Shown here piece by piece: positions 8,790 to 21,422 of a stretch of 55,137 bases of DNA; positions within the stretch are counted from its first letter, which is position 1, and each line of letters begins with the position of its first letter. Source of the DNA: Planococcus sp. CAU13 (GTDB lineage Bacteria; Bacillota; Bacilli; Bacillales_A; Planococcaceae); assembly GCF_000775575.1 (NCBI RefSeq), contig NZ_JRGN01000216.1, positions 1-55,137 on the forward strand, given 5' to 3'. The notes beneath the pieces are model-generated. The model had not been told where the DNA came from and did no database searches. It worked only from the letters and a program-made list of their open reading frames with translations. The position numbers and the translations under genes were made by a program.

Positions 8790-9155
8790 TTATTTTTTCT
8801 TGTTCGCAACAGTTTTACGAGGACCTTTACGCGTACGCGCATTGTTCTTCGTATTTTGACCGCGTACAGGTAGTCCACGGCGGTGGCGGATACCGCGGAA
8901 GCTTGCAATTTCCATCAAGCGTTTGATGTTCATTGATACTTCACGGCGAAGGTCACCTTCGATTTTGTATTGATCCAATTGTTCACGGATATTGTTCAAC
9001 TCATCTTCTGTAAGATCACGAACTCGTGTATCTTCAGAGATACCAGCAGCAGAAAGAACTTTCTGAGCTGTTGTTTTACCAACACCGAAAATGTAAGTTA
9101 ATGAAATAACTACGCGTTTGTCGCGCGGAATGTCAACACCAGCAATACGTGCCAT
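8790..9155 (-). CDS. rpsM: 30S ribosomal protein S13
   Basis: S13 forms the head-to-50S bridge and touches P-site tRNA through its basic tail. The 121-residue product shows [14 protein letters not shown] at the start, [13 protein letters not shown] and a Lys-rich C terminus ([11 protein letters not shown]). It follows rpmJ. Confidence 0.98.
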   Translation of the reverse strand: MARIAGVDIPRDKRVVISLTYIFGVGKTTAQKVLSAAGISEDTRVRDLTEDELNNIREQLDQYKIEGDLRREVSMNIKRLMEIASFRGIRHRRGLPVRGQNTKNNARTRKGPRKTVANKKK

Positions 9156-9179
9156 GTGTTCGATGCACCTCCTTCAATA

Positions 9180-9293
<114 letters not shown>

Positions 9294-9330
9294 CTAACCC
9301 AACCTCCTTAGTAGTCCGGAGTGCAAAAGA

Positions 9331-9549
9331 TTATTTAAAACGGTATGTGATACGACCGCGCGTTAAATCGTAAGGAGATAGTTCAACTGTAACTTTGTCT
9401 CCAGGCAGAATGCGGATAAAATGCATGCGAATCTTGCCAGATACATGTGCAAGAATCGTATGGCCATTTTCCAATTCTACTTTAAACATCGCGTTAGGCA
9501 AAGTCTCAACGACTGTTCCTTCGATTTCAATTACATCGTCTTTCGCCAT
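9331..9549 (-). CDS. infA: Translation initiation factor IF-1
   Basis: IF-1 is a single OB-fold factor that blocks the 30S A site during initiation. The 72-residue product begins [15 protein letters not shown] and ends [12 protein letters not shown], full family length. AAGGGAG lies nine bases before the ATG. B. subtilis places map and a KOW-domain gene between adk and infA; both are missing here and replaced by about 420 non-coding bases with a promoter and structured RNA. Confidence 0.98.
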   Translation of the reverse strand: MAKDDVIEIEGTVVETLPNAMFKVELENGHTILAHVSGKIRMHFIRILPGDKVTVELSPYDLTRGRITYRFK

Positions 9550-9656
9550 CGACCCAGTCTCCCTTCTGTATACAAGTCAGCCCTCATCTTCGAACAGTAG
9601 ATGCTGATTGAATAATTGTTTTCTATTCATTCACCAGGAATGCGTAAGTGACATAT

Positions 9657-9791
9657 AAAAGACATCTTCCGGGTTCCGCTTCCCACGATGGGCAGGTCGG
9701 AATAATCCGGTTAGGCCCTACAGCCTCACGTATCCTCGAGCGCCCGGACTGTTTTGGATGAGTTCCAAACCCGTTACACAGATGCTTCCAC
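9657..9791 (-). ncRNA. Unidentified structured RNA / infA leader element
   Basis: About 135 nt from the predicted start near 9791 to a short U run at 9657-9660. The ends pair in two blocks (9780-9785 with 9662-9667, and 9768-9773 with 9670-9675), enclosing at least three hairpins: UUUGGA/UCCAAA, ACAGUC/GGCUGU, and CGGA/UCCG inside GGGC/GCCC. A closed outer stem with its own -10 and a U tail suggests a discrete RNA or a folded infA leader. The gross shape recalls 6S RNA, but I cannot match it to any family by sequence. Confidence 0.45.
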
Positions 9792-9798
9792 GAAACCC

Positions 9799-9804
9799 AT
9801 TATA
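9799..9804 (-). promoter_or_regulatory. -10 box (TATAAT) for the infA run and leader RNA
   Basis: A consensus TATAAT on the minus strand lies about 250 bp before infA. The -35 at 17 bp is GTGCAA, a weak match. It would start transcription at about 9791. The same bases hold the stop codon of a 35-codon frame (9800-9907). Confidence 0.6.
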
Positions 9805-9967
9805 CTATTTCCAGTGCTGAATTGCACGATTCAGACCAGGTCTGCATGCATCTCGCACCGGCTTTCATATAATAAGCACCAAGCTTTTGCAGCTCTCGAA
9901 AATTCATATCTCCGGTGCTCCCTAAAGCCGCATGGAGGCAACTAACTGCGCCCGGCGCCGGGGATTA
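9805..9967 (-). other. Non-coding stretch after adk
   Basis: It begins with a 12 bp perfect palindrome, CCCGGCGCCGGG (9951-9962), just after the adk stop. There is no U run, so this is not a typical terminator. A 35-codon frame (9800-9907, starting MNFRELQKLGAYY) is open here, but its only possible ribosome site is poorly spaced and I recognise no family. No remnant of map was found. Confidence 0.5.
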
Positions 9968-10678
<711 letters not shown>

Positions 10679-11974
10679 TTATTTCATAAAGCCTTTGTAA
10701 TGACGTTTCACAAGCTGCGATTCCAATTGTTTCATTGTCTCAAGCGCAACCCCTACGACGATCAATAGGCTGGTACCACCGATTTGTGCTGATTGCGGCA
10801 ATCCCGCAACGTTGATGAAGAAAATTGGCAGAACAGAAATGACGGCAAGGAAGATGGCTCCGACAAATGTCAATCGGTAAAGCACGCTCGTTAAGTAATC
10901 CTGTGTATTTTTACCCGGCCGGATACCCGGGATGTATGCACCCTGCTTTTTCAGGTTGTCCGATACGTTTTCAGGATTAACCTGAATGAATGCGTAGAAA
11001 TACGTAAAGGCAATAATCAGAGCGACATAAATGATCATGCCGACAGGCTGAGTATAATCAAACGTATTCTCGATCGCTTCCGTAAACGCATTGGCTCCGA
11101 AGAAAGAAGCAATGGTTTGAGGCGTGATAAGAAACGCTACTGCAAAGATTACCGGGATAACTCCGGCCGCGTTCACTTTCAAAGGTAAATGCGTTTGCTG
11201 CCCGCCTGTTGTCTGGCCACGGCCAGCAACACGTTTTGCATACTGGATCGGAATTTTACGCAGCGCTTGCTGAACGTAGATGACCAATACAGTAATGGCA
11301 ACAACTGCTAATGCAAGCAACGCCATGATAGCGATGTTGATCGGAAGCTGATCGCCAGCTCCTTGGATCTGCTGTGCATATAATTGGTTAATTGCACCTG
11401 GTACTGCAGCGACAATCCCCGCGAAGATGATAATCGAAATACCGTTCCCCACACCTTTTGCCGTAATCTGCTCACCCAGCCACAGTAGAAACGCCGTACC
11501 GCCAGTCAAAACGATTGCAATTACAATGTAAGTTGAAATTGAATCGTCAGTGATCAACATCCCGTTATTCATCTGGTTGAACCCGTAGGACATACCAATT
11601 GCCTGGATGAAGGCAAGTACGATTGTGAAGTATCGAGTGAATTGAGCAAGTTTCCGTCTTCCGACTTCTCCTTGTTTCGCCCACTCAGCAAATTTCGGTA
11701 CAACATCCATCTGCAATAATTGCACGATGATCGACGCTGTAATGTAAGGCATGATTCCCATTGCCAAAATCGAGAAGTTGGCAAGGGCGCCTCCACCGAA
11801 AGTATTTAAGAAGCCAATCAGACCGACCTGATCGGCAGCCTGCAAAACTGACGCATCGACATTCGGCACCGGAACAAAAGTTCCGATACGGAAAATGACG
11901 AGCATCAATAATGTAAAGATGATTTTATTTCGAATATCAGTCACGCGCATAAAATTTGAGATTGTCTGAAACAT
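10679..11974 (-). CDS. secY: Protein translocase subunit SecY
   Basis: SecY is the channel-forming subunit of the Sec translocon. The 431-residue product shows ten hydrophobic helices, the plug-proximal FGGGALANFSILAMGIMPYI region and the cytosolic loop ending GIRPGKNTQDYL that engages SecA and ribosomes. The start overlaps the rplO stop by one base. Co-transcription with ribosomal genes links membrane insertion capacity to ribosome supply. Confidence 0.98.
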   Translation of the reverse strand: MFQTISNFMRVTDIRNKIIFTLLMLVIFRIGTFVPVPNVDASVLQAADQVGLIGFLNTFGGGALANFSILAMGIMPYITASIIVQLLQMDVVPKFAEWAKQGEVGRRKLAQFTRYFTIVLAFIQAIGMSYGFNQMNNGMLITDDSISTYIVIAIVLTGGTAFLLWLGEQITAKGVGNGISIIIFAGIVAAVPGAINQLYAQQIQGAGDQLPINIAIMALLALAVVAITVLVIYVQQALRKIPIQYAKRVAGRGQTTGGQQTHLPLKVNAAGVIPVIFAVAFLITPQTIASFFGANAFTEAIENTFDYTQPVGMIIYVALIIAFTYFYAFIQVNPENVSDNLKKQGAYIPGIRPGKNTQDYLTSVLYRLTFVGAIFLAVISVLPIFFINVAGLPQSAQIGGTSLLIVVGVALETMKQLESQLVKRHYKGFMK

Positions 11975-12414
11975 TAAAGCACCTCTGCTTGTCCACCGGC
12001 AGCTTCTATCGCTTCTTTAGCTGATCCAGAGAATTTGTGAGCTTTAACATTCAATTTCTTTTCTAAGCTACCATTACCAAGGATCTTGATTCCAGATCTT
12101 TCGTTGCTGACAACACCAGATTCAATAAGCAATGCAGGTGTAATTTCTGTGCCTTCATCGAAACGGTTCAATACATCCAAGTTCACGATTGCATAGTCCT
12201 TACGGTTGATGTTAGTGAATCCACGTTTTGGCAAACGACGGTAAATAGGGTTTTGGCCACCCTCAAATCCAGGACGAACACCGCCGCCTGAACGTGCGTT
12301 TTGACCTTTATGACCTTTACCTGCTGTTTTACCAGTACCTGAACCGATACCGCGTCCGATGCGCTTTCTTGAGCTGCGTGAACCTTCTGCTGGTTTTAAT
12401 TCATGAAGTTTCAT
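11974..12414 (-). CDS. rplO: 50S ribosomal protein L15
   Basis: L15 is a late-assembly 50S protein with an extended Gly/Arg-rich N terminus. The 146-residue product has [18 protein letters not shown] and [18 protein letters not shown]. It ends in a one-base overlap with secY. Confidence 0.98.
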   Translation of the reverse strand: MKLHELKPAEGSRSSRKRIGRGIGSGTGKTAGKGHKGQNARSGGGVRPGFEGGQNPIYRRLPKRGFTNINRKDYAIVNLDVLNRFDEGTEITPALLIESGVVSNERSGIKILGNGSLEKKLNVKAHKFSGSAKEAIEAAGGQAEVL

Positions 12415-12447
12415 TTAGTTGGCACCTCCTTCTATAGAAATCAGGGA

Positions 12448-12630
12448 TTAAACTTCTTTGATAGTTACTAAGTGAGCGACTTTATCAAGCATACCGCGGA
12501 TTGCGGCATTGTCCTGATGCTCAACTGTTTGATGCATTTTGCGTAAGCCCAGTGTCTGAACAGTTATGCGTTGTGCCGGTTTAGAACCGATCACAGATTT
12601 TGTGAGGGTAACTTCTAATTTAGCAGCCAT
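12448..12630 (-). CDS. rpmD: 50S ribosomal protein L30
   Basis: A 60-residue short-form L30 beginning [20 protein letters not shown], with the family's [12 protein letters not shown] segment. It lies between rpsE and rplO, the canonical spc position. Confidence 0.97.
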   Translation of the reverse strand: MAAKLEVTLTKSVIGSKPAQRITVQTLGLRKMHQTVEHQDNAAIRGMLDKVAHLVTIKEV

Positions 12631-12644
12631 GATATTTTCCCTCC

Positions 12645-13145
12645 TTAGCTGAATAGCTCTTCTTTAGTTTTGCCGCGAAGTTTTGCAACGTCATCAGCAC
12701 TTTTCAGTTGAGTCAATCCGTTGATTGTTGCACGAACCATGTTGATTGGTGTGCTGGATCCGAGAGATTTAGACAGGATGTCCTGTACTCCTGCAAGCTC
12801 AAGCACCGCACGGACAGGTCCGCCGGCAATTACTCCAGTACCCGGTGAAGCAGGTTTGATAAGAATCTGGCCTGCACCAAAACGTCCAGTTACCAGATGT
12901 GGAGTTGTACCTTTAACCATAGGTACTTCAATCAGGTTTTTCTTCGCATCTTCAATAGCTTTACGGATGGCATCTGGAACTTCTTGTGCTTTCCCAGTAC
13001 CAAAGCCGACTTTACCATTTTTGTCGCCTACAACAACTAATGCGGAGAAACGGAAACGACGTCCACCTTTTACAACTTTCGCTACGCGGTTAATCGTAAC
13101 TACGCGTTCTTCAAGTTCAAGTTTGTTTGGATCAATACGACGCAT
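12645..13145 (-). CDS. rpsE: 30S ribosomal protein S5
   Basis: S5 shapes the mRNA entry channel and influences decoding accuracy. The 166-residue product has the N-terminal double-stranded-RNA-binding-like fold, with [18 protein letters not shown], and the GHGKVGFG-type loop as [18 protein letters not shown]. It lies between rplR and rpmD. Confidence 0.98.
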   Translation of the reverse strand: MRRIDPNKLELEERVVTINRVAKVVKGGRRFRFSALVVVGDKNGKVGFGTGKAQEVPDAIRKAIEDAKKNLIEVPMVKGTTPHLVTGRFGAGQILIKPASPGTGVIAGGPVRAVLELAGVQDILSKSLGSSTPINMVRATINGLTQLKSADDVAKLRGKTKEELFS

Positions 13146-13165
13146 GAAATGTGTCCCTCCTTCTT

Positions 13166-13528
13166 TTAAAATTGTAAACCATTTTCACGTGCAGCATCTG
13201 CAAGAGCTTTTACACGTCCATGATATAAATAACCACCGCGGTCGAAAACAACCGATTCCAAGCCCTTTTCAGTAGCTTTTTTCGCAATTGTTTCGCCAAC
13301 TTTAGCTGCTGCTTCCACGTTGCCGGTTACATCTCCGGAAAAATCTTTATCCATTGATGATGCGCTTGCAAGTGTTACACCATTCACATCGTCGATCAAT
13401 TGTGCATAAATGTATTTATTCGAACGGAATACGTTCAAACGCGGACGTTCTGCTGTACCCGTAATTTTAGAACGTACGCGAGCGTGACGTTTTTTACGTG
13501 ATGCGTTTTTATCGAGTTTCGTAATCAC
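13166..13528 (-). CDS. rplR: 50S ribosomal protein L18
   Basis: L18 binds 5S rRNA together with L5. It has 120 residues when started at GTG 13526-13528, which lies eight bases after AAAGGAG and gives the family's length. The GTG three codons upstream overlaps the ribosome site and is less likely. The [14 protein letters not shown] and [20 protein letters not shown] motifs are typical. Confidence 0.97.
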   Translation of the reverse strand: MITKLDKNASRKKRHARVRSKITGTAERPRLNVFRSNKYIYAQLIDDVNGVTLASASSMDKDFSGDVTGNVEAAAKVGETIAKKATEKGLESVVFDRGGYLYHGRVKALADAARENGLQF

Positions 13529-13561
13529 TGAGGTCACTCCTTTCAGCCTGCCTAAGCAGCA

Positions 13562-14101
13562 TTATTTACCTGTTTTACCTTCTTTGCGGCGAACAACTTC
13601 ACCTTCGTAACGGATACCTTTGCCTTTATACGGCTCTGGTGGACGCGTTGCGCGGATGTTTGAAGCAAGAGCTCCAACGTGTTCTTTGTTGATGCCTCTT
13701 ACGATGACTTTTGTGTTTCCTTGAACTTCAACTTCAACGCCCTCTGCCGGAGTGAATTCAACCGGATGAGAGTAGCCTACGTTAAGGATCAATTTAGCAC
13801 CTTGCTGCTGAGCACGATACCCGACACCCACCAGTTCAAGCGTACGCTCGAATCCTTGTGAAACGCCAGTAACCATGTTCGAAAGCAACGCACGGCTTGT
13901 ACCGTGGTTTGTGCGGTGTTCTTTTGAATCAGAAGGGCGTGTCAAAGTCAACACGTTGTCTTCTTGAGAAATAGTGATATCTTGATGGAATACGCGAGTC
14001 AACTCGCCTTTAGGTCCTTTAACCGTTACTTCATTCTTGTCGCCAATAGTGATTGTAACGCCAGCCGGTACCTCGATTGGTTTTTTACCTACACGTGACA
14101 T
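13562..14101 (-). CDS. rplF: 50S ribosomal protein L6
   Basis: L6 sits at the base of the factor-binding stalk. The 179-residue product has the duplicated L6 fold, starts [12 protein letters not shown] and ends with [20 protein letters not shown]. It lies between rpsH and rplR. Confidence 0.98.
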   Translation of the reverse strand: MSRVGKKPIEVPAGVTITIGDKNEVTVKGPKGELTRVFHQDITISQEDNVLTLTRPSDSKEHRTNHGTSRALLSNMVTGVSQGFERTLELVGVGYRAQQQGAKLILNVGYSHPVEFTPAEGVEVEVQGNTKVIVRGINKEHVGALASNIRATRPPEPYKGKGIRYEGEVVRRKEGKTGK

Positions 14102-14131
14102 TCTGTTGCACCTCCATTCGTTTGTTGCTTA

Positions 14132-14530
14132 TTACCAAACGTATGCTATGATTTCTCCGCCGATTTGTTTCGCGCGGGCTTCTTTATCAGTAATTAGACC
14201 TTGAGATGTAGATACTAAAGCGATTCCTAGACCATTCAGTACGCGTGGCACCTCGTCAGTTTTCGCATAAACACGCAGTCCTGGTTTTGAAATACGTTTC
14301 AATCCAGTAATAACGCGTTCGTTGTTTGATCCGTATTTCAAGAAAATCCGGATCATGCCTTGCTTGTCATCTTCAACATATTCAACGTCACGGACGAAAC
14401 CTTCACGCTTAAGAATTTCAGCGATGTCTTTTTTCACATTAGAAGCCGGAAGCTCTAATTTCTCGTGACGAACCATATTCGCATTACGAATGCGAGTAAG
14501 CATATCTGCAATCGGATCAGTCATTGTCAT
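14132..14530 (-). CDS. rpsH: 30S ribosomal protein S8
   Basis: S8 is a primary 16S-binding protein and, in E. coli, the translational repressor of the spc operon. The 132-residue product begins [20 protein letters not shown] and has the [21 protein letters not shown]-terminal motif. No separate S8 site was identified in the mRNA by eye. Confidence 0.98.
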   Translation of the reverse strand: MTMTDPIADMLTRIRNANMVRHEKLELPASNVKKDIAEILKREGFVRDVEYVEDDKQGMIRIFLKYGSNNERVITGLKRISKPGLRVYAKTDEVPRVLNGLGIALVSTSQGLITDKEARAKQIGGEIIAYVW

Positions 14531-14559
14531 TACATTTACCTCCTTCCCAAATTAGGGGA

Positions 14560-15304
<745 letters not shown>

Positions 15305-15331
15305 GTGTGTACCTCCCTTCATTCAAGAGTT

Positions 15332-15643
15332 TTAGTTGTTAAACTTTTCACCGGATTTTTTTGCAACACGAACTTTTTTGCCATCTTCAATCTTGTATCC
15401 AACGCGTGTCGGCTCACCTGATTTAGGATCAAGCAACATTACGTTTGAAACGTGGATAGCTGCTTCCTGGCTGACAATTCCGCCTTGCGGGTTTGCCTGG
15501 TTCGGTTTTGTGTGTTTTTTGATGATATTGATACCTTCAACGATCACACGGTCTTTTTTAGGAATCGCAGTCAAAACAACGCCTGTTTTGCCTTTGTCTT
15601 TGCCTGAGATCACCTTAACTGTATCACCTTTTTTAACATGCAT
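15332..15643 (-). CDS. rplX: 50S ribosomal protein L24
   Basis: L24 initiates 50S assembly. The 103-residue product contains the KOW motif ([19 protein letters not shown]) at its N terminus. It lies between rplN and rplE. Confidence 0.98.
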   Translation of the reverse strand: MHVKKGDTVKVISGKDKGKTGVVLTAIPKKDRVIVEGINIIKKHTKPNQANPQGGIVSQEAAIHVSNVMLLDPKSGEPTRVGYKIEDGKKVRVAKKSGEKFNN

Positions 15644-15678
15644 TCTGTCGCACCTCCTTGGTATGGCACATTGATTTA

Positions 15679-16047
<369 letters not shown>

Positions 16048-16094
16048 TTAGGTAACCTCCCTCCGGAATTTCTTAAGTTCCGAAATTATTTAAA

Positions 16095-16358
16095 TTAAAT
16101 GATAACCGCTTTTTCTACAACTTCCAACAAACGGAAGCGTTTCGTAGCTGATAGTGGGCGAGTTTCCATGATGCGGACGATATCGCCGATTTTAGCTTCG
16201 TTCTGCTCATCATGAGCTTTATATTTCTTCGAGTATTTTACACGTTTGCCGTAAAATGAATGCTTCTTTTGAGTTTCAACCATTACTGTAACGGTTTTGT
16301 CCATTTTGTCAGACACAACACGGCCTGTGTATACTTTGCGTTGATTACGCTCAGTCAT
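16095..16358 (-). CDS. rpsQ: 30S ribosomal protein S17
   Basis: S17 is a primary 16S-binding OB-fold protein. The 87-residue product has [19 protein letters not shown] and the motif [19 protein letters not shown]. It lies between rpmC and rplN. Confidence 0.98.
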   Translation of the reverse strand: MTERNQRKVYTGRVVSDKMDKTVTVMVETQKKHSFYGKRVKYSKKYKAHDEQNEAKIGDIVRIMETRPLSATKRFRLLEVVEKAVII

Positions 16359-16382
16359 ACTTGCAAACCTCCTCTCGATTTA

Positions 16383-17007
<625 letters not shown>

Positions 17008-17008
17008 A

Positions 17009-17665
17009 TTATTTGCCTCCTTCCTCAGTTTTCTTCTTAGTTGGAAGGACTTCACCGCGATAGATCCATACTTTTACGCCAAGTTTGCCGTAAGTTGTGT
17101 CAGCTTCAGCATGTGCATAATCGATATCAGCACGAAGCGTATGGAGCGGAACAGTACCTTCACTGTAGTGTTCAGCACGCGCAATGTCAGCGCCGCCTAG
17201 ACGTCCAGATACTTGAGTTTTGATCCCTTTAGCGCCAGAACGCATAGTGCGCTGGATTGCCTGTTTTTGTGCACGGCGGAAAGACACACGGTTTTCCAGT
17301 TGACGTGCAACACTTTCAGCAACTAGTCTCGCATCAAGGTCAGCTCTTTTGATTTCAATGATGTTGATGTGTACGCGTTTGCCAGTCATGGAGTTAAGCT
17401 GTTTACGAAGTACTTCTACTTCAGAACCACCTTTACCGATTACCATTCCTGGTTTTGCAGTATGAATTGTAACGTTCACACGGTTTGCAGCGCGTTCAAT
17501 TTCGATTTTGGAAACTGAAGCTTCTTTCAAACGTGCTTCGATGTATTCACGGATTTTAATATCTTCGTGAAGAAGTGTCGCATAGTCTTTTTCAGCGTAC
17601 CATTTGGACTCCCAGTCACGGATGATTCCGATACGCATCCCTATTGGATGTATTTTTTGTCCCAC
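17009..17665 (-). CDS. rpsC: 30S ribosomal protein S3
   Basis: S3 forms the mRNA entry pore and has helicase-like activity with S4 and S5. The 218-residue product has an N-terminal KH domain with the [15 protein letters not shown] loop. The C-terminal domain carries [20 protein letters not shown]. It lies three bases after rplV. Confidence 0.98.
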   Translation of the reverse strand: MGQKIHPIGMRIGIIRDWESKWYAEKDYATLLHEDIKIREYIEARLKEASVSKIEIERAANRVNVTIHTAKPGMVIGKGGSEVEVLRKQLNSMTGKRVHINIIEIKRADLDARLVAESVARQLENRVSFRRAQKQAIQRTMRSGAKGIKTQVSGRLGGADIARAEHYSEGTVPLHTLRADIDYAHAEADTTYGKLGVKVWIYRGEVLPTKKKTEEGGK

Positions 17666-17668
17666 GAA

Positions 17669-18010
17669 TTATCCCTCCTTCTTGTCAGATACCACTAAAG
17701 TGATGTGGCTTGTACGTTTATTAATTGCGCTCGCGCGTCCCATTGCTCTTGGACGGAAACGTTTCAATGTTGGACCTTCGTCAACGAATACTTCACTGAC
17801 AACCAGGTTGTTCAGATCCATTTCGTAGTTGTGTTCAGCGTTAGCAGCTGCAGATTTCAACAACTTCTCAACAACAATAGATGATGCTTTCGGAGTGTGC
17901 TGTAAAATTGCAACGGCTTCGCCGATTTGCTTGCCTCGGATTAAATCTACTACTAAACGGACTTTACGAGGAGCAATACGTACTGTTCTAGCGACAGCTT
18001 TTGCTTGCAT
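17669..18010 (-). CDS. rplV: 50S ribosomal protein L22
   Basis: L22's hairpin lines the peptide exit tunnel and is a macrolide-resistance site. The 113-residue product begins [20 protein letters not shown] and has [20 protein letters not shown] at the hairpin, a normal-length loop without insertion. Confidence 0.98.
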   Translation of the reverse strand: MQAKAVARTVRIAPRKVRLVVDLIRGKQIGEAVAILQHTPKASSIVVEKLLKSAAANAEHNYEMDLNNLVVSEVFVDEGPTLKRFRPRAMGRASAINKRTSHITLVVSDKKEG

Positions 18011-18029
18011 GGGGAAATCCTCCTCTCAA

Positions 18030-18308
18030 TTAACGTCTTGTTTTCTTATCGTCAGCACCATGGCTGGCGTATTTGCGTGTTGGTGCGAATTCACCAAGTT
18101 TATGGCCTACCATATCTTCAGTCACATAAACGGGAATGTGTTTGTGACCATCATAAACTGCGATTGTTTGTCCGATGAATGTCGGGAAAATTGTAGAACG
18201 GCGAGACCAAGTTTTGATCACTTGTTTTTTCTCAGAGTCCTTTTGTGCGTCAACTTTTTTCAAAAGATGATCATCTGCAAAAGGTCCTTTTTTCAAGCTG
18301 CGGCCCAT
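18030..18308 (-). CDS. rpsS: 30S ribosomal protein S19
   Basis: S19 forms part of the 30S head and pairs with S13. The 92-residue product begins [19 protein letters not shown] and has [12 protein letters not shown] near the end. It lies between rplB and rplV. Confidence 0.98.
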   Translation of the reverse strand: MGRSLKKGPFADDHLLKKVDAQKDSEKKQVIKTWSRRSTIFPTFIGQTIAVYDGHKHIPVYVTEDMVGHKLGEFAPTRKYASHGADDKKTRR

Positions 18309-18368
18309 TTGGGATCCTCCCTTCGTGATTGCACCACGGTTCGTACCTCGAACCGCAGCGGAATCAAA

Positions 18369-19199
18369 TTATTTTTTACGGCGACGTACGATAAATTTAT
18401 CGGATTTGTTCGTTTTCTTACGAGTTTTGTATCCAAGAGTCGGTTTGCCCCATGGAGACATCGGTGATTTACGTCCGATTGGCGAACGTCCTTCACCACC
18501 ACCGTGCGGGTGATCGTTAGGGTTCATTACAGATCCGCGGACTGTTGGGCGATTGCCCTTCCAGCGGTTACGGCCTGCTTTACCGATGTTGATCAATTCG
18601 TGCTGTTCATTTCCTACTGCACCGATTGTAGCGCGGCAAGTAGCAAGGATCATACGAACTTCACCTGATTGCAGACGAACTGTTACGTATTTGCCTTCTT
18701 TACCAAGAACCTGAGCTGAAGTACCAGCTGAACGAACCAATTGTCCGCCTGCGCCCGGCTTCATTTCAATGTTATGGATTGTAGAACCCATTGGAATGTC
18801 TGACAACGCCAAAGCGTTACCTGGTTTGATGTCAGCAGTCTCACCTGACATGATCATTGTTCCAACGCCGACTCCTTTAGGAGCAAGGATGTAACGTTTT
18901 TCCCCATCAGCGTAGTGGATCAACGCGATGTTGGCCGAACGGTTCGGATCGTATTCGATCGTAGCAACGCGTCCTGGAATGCCATCTTTGTTACGTTTGA
19001 AATCGATGATGCGGTATTGGCGCTTATGTCCACCACCGTGGTGGCGTACAGTGATTTTACCTTGGTTGTTACGGCCGCCTTTACGCTTAACTGGTGCTAA
19101 AAGCGATTTTTCAGGCTTGTTCGTAGTGATTTCAGCGAAATCTGAACTCGTCATGTTACGACGACCGTTAGTGGTAGGTTTGTATTTTCTAATCCCCAC
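18369..19199 (-). CDS. rplB: 50S ribosomal protein L2
   Basis: L2 is essential for subunit association and supports the peptidyl transferase centre. The 276-residue product has the conserved loop [14 protein letters not shown] with its key His near the C terminus, and [20 protein letters not shown] at the N-terminal side. It lies between rplW and rpsS. Confidence 0.98.
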   Translation of the reverse strand: MGIRKYKPTTNGRRNMTSSDFAEITTNKPEKSLLAPVKRKGGRNNQGKITVRHHGGGHKRQYRIIDFKRNKDGIPGRVATIEYDPNRSANIALIHYADGEKRYILAPKGVGVGTMIMSGETADIKPGNALALSDIPMGSTIHNIEMKPGAGGQLVRSAGTSAQVLGKEGKYVTVRLQSGEVRMILATCRATIGAVGNEQHELINIGKAGRNRWKGNRPTVRGSVMNPNDHPHGGGEGRSPIGRKSPMSPWGKPTLGYKTRKKTNKSDKFIVRRRKK

Positions 19200-19246
19200 G
19201 TTGTTTCCCTCCTTCTTTAAATAGTTCCTAGCAGAACTTTAGGAAA

Positions 19247-19531
19247 TTAAATATCGAACAATTCGATATCTTTAGATTCAGCAGTCAACTTTACAATCGC
19301 TTTGCGGCGTTTGTTCGTATAGCCTGCGTGTTTGCCCATGCGTTTGAATTTACCTTTGTAGTTCATGATGTTGACTTTCTCAACTTGAACACCAAAGATT
19401 TCTTGAATCGCTTGTTTAACTTGTGTTTTGTTTGCGCGAGTGTCCACTTCAAAAGTGTACTTCTTATCTGCCATTACTTCAGAAGATCGCTCAGTAATGA
19501 CCGGACGTTTTATTACATCACGTGCTTCCAT
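19247..19531 (-). CDS. rplW: 50S ribosomal protein L23
   Basis: L23 is the ribosomal docking site for trigger factor and SRP at the tunnel exit. The 94-residue product begins [20 protein letters not shown] and contains [12 protein letters not shown]. It overlaps the rplD stop by one base (TAATG), suggesting coupled translation. Confidence 0.98.
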   Translation of the reverse strand: MEARDVIKRPVITERSSEVMADKKYTFEVDTRANKTQVKQAIQEIFGVQVEKVNIMNYKGKFKRMGKHAGYTNKRRKAIVKLTAESKDIELFDI

Positions 19532-20154
19532 TAACTAAGCACCTCCTCAATTTTTTCGATTGCAGCTTTCGTCATTACAACTTTCTCGTGTCCAAGAAGA
19601 TCAAGAACATTGATACCAGTTGCCGAGATTACTGTCATACCTTGAATGTTGCGTGCAGACAATGCTAAATTTTCATTTACATCAGCTGTTACGAACAATA
19701 CTTTTTTGCCCAATGACAGATCATTCTTCAATTGAAGGAACGATTTTGTTTTTGGTGCATCAAAAGTCAACCCTTCAAGTACCATCAGGTTTTCGTTGAC
19801 TACTGTCGAAGACAAAGCCGAACGCATTGCCAGACGACGTACTTTCTTAGGCAATTTATAGCTGTAGCTGCGTGGTGTTGGTCCGAAGACAATACCACCG
19901 CCGCGCCATTGTGGTGAACGGATCGAACCTTGACGGGCACGTCCAGTCCCTTTTTGACGCCATGGCTTTTTACCGCCACCGGCTACTTCAGAACGGTTTT
20001 TTACTTTATGGTTACCTTGACGAAGTGAAGCGCGTTGTGCGATGACTGCGTCAAATAGTACGGCTTCATTTGGTTCGATACCGAAAACGTAATCGTTTAA
20101 CTCGATATCTCCAACCTGAGAACCTGTTTGATTTAATAAAGCTACTTTAGGCAT
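19531..20154 (-). CDS. rplD: 50S ribosomal protein L4
   Basis: L4 has a globular domain plus a loop reaching the exit tunnel; in E. coli it also represses the S10 operon. The 207-residue product has the loop segment [19 protein letters not shown]. Whether it acts on the leader upstream of rpsJ (21169-21293) is unknown here. Confidence 0.98.
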   Translation of the reverse strand: MPKVALLNQTGSQVGDIELNDYVFGIEPNEAVLFDAVIAQRASLRQGNHKVKNRSEVAGGGKKPWRQKGTGRARQGSIRSPQWRGGGIVFGPTPRSYSYKLPKKVRRLAMRSALSSTVVNENLMVLEGLTFDAPKTKSFLQLKNDLSLGKKVLFVTADVNENLALSARNIQGMTVISATGINVLDLLGHEKVVMTKAAIEKIEEVLS

Positions 20155-20183
20155 TCCTGTTTCCTCCTTTCTTCAAAAAATAA

Positions 20184-20813
20184 TTATTTAGCTTTGATTG
20201 CTGATTTAACGCGAATCAATGCTTTGCGAGATCCAGGAACATTACCTTTAATAAGAAGCAAGTTACGTTCAACGTCAACTTTCACGATGTGAAGGTTTTG
20301 AATCGTAATTGTCGTGCCACCCATTTGACCAGGTAATTTCTTCTGCTTGAATACACGGTTAGGAGCAACCGCACCCATTGAACCAGGACGACGGTGGTAG
20401 CGTGAACCGTGACTCATTGGTCCGCGTGATTGTCCGTGGCGTTTAATAACACCCTGGAAACCTTTACCTTTCGTTGTTCCTGTAACATCTACTACATCGC
20501 CTTCTGCGAATATATCAACTTTGACTTCCTGACCAATCTCATAATCAGCTAAGTTTACATTGCGAAGTTCGCGAATGAAGCGCTTAGGAGCAGTGTTAGC
20601 TTTTGCGACGTGTCCTTTAGAAGGTTTGTTGGCAAGCTTCTCGCGCTTGTCTTCAAATCCAATCTGGATTGCTTCATAGCCGTCAACCTCAACTGTTTTC
20701 TTTTGAAGCACTACGTTTGGAGAAGCTTCAATTACAGTTACAGGGATTAAATCACCGTTCTCAGCAAAAACTTGCGTCATACCGATTTTTCTACCTAAGA
20801 TTCCTTTGGTCAT
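20184..20813 (-). CDS. rplC: 50S ribosomal protein L3
   Basis: L3 stabilises the peptidyl transferase centre through a long loop. The 209-residue product begins [20 protein letters not shown] and has the loop [20 protein letters not shown] and [13 protein letters not shown]. It is the second gene of the S10 run. Confidence 0.98.
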   Translation of the reverse strand: MTKGILGRKIGMTQVFAENGDLIPVTVIEASPNVVLQKKTVEVDGYEAIQIGFEDKREKLANKPSKGHVAKANTAPKRFIRELRNVNLADYEIGQEVKVDIFAEGDVVDVTGTTKGKGFQGVIKRHGQSRGPMSHGSRYHRRPGSMGAVAPNRVFKQKKLPGQMGGTTITIQNLHIVKVDVERNLLLIKGNVPGSRKALIRVKSAIKAK

Positions 20814-20859
20814 TTGTCACACCTCCTGCAAATTTTTGTGTTTTCTATTTCGTTGCCGA

Positions 20860-21293
<434 letters not shown>

Positions 21294-21299
21294 TCACCA

Positions 21300-21328
21300 T
21301 TATACAAAATAAAAAAGAACTTCGCAAG
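21300..21328 (-). promoter_or_regulatory. Proximal sigma-A promoter of the S10-spc run
   Basis: TTGCGA (21323-21328), 17 bp, TATAAT (21300-21305) on the minus strand. Start predicted near 21293. Confidence 0.8.
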
Positions 21329-21363
21329 TGTTTCCACGAAATTCTTTCTAATTCGCTTTTATT

Positions 21364-21391
21364 AGTATAACAGGATTCTCTCGAGATTCAA
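21364..21391 (-). promoter_or_regulatory. Distal sigma-A promoter of the S10-spc run
   Basis: TTGAAT (21386-21391), 16 bp, TATACT (21364-21369) on the minus strand, 60 bp upstream of the proximal promoter and downstream of the antiporter gene. Together they form a tandem pair. Confidence 0.6.
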
Positions 21392-21422
21392 CCCATTCGA
21401 CGTAATTCTGAATATTTTTTTC

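Noticed and set aside
9951-9962. GC palindrome after adk as a terminator
   Set aside because: There is no T run on the minus strand, and the 12 bp palindrome leaves too little loop for a good hairpin.
12721-13275. 184-codon plus-strand frame opposite rpsE and rplR
   Set aside because: It is an antisense shadow of two ribosomal protein genes; its composition reflects their codon bias.
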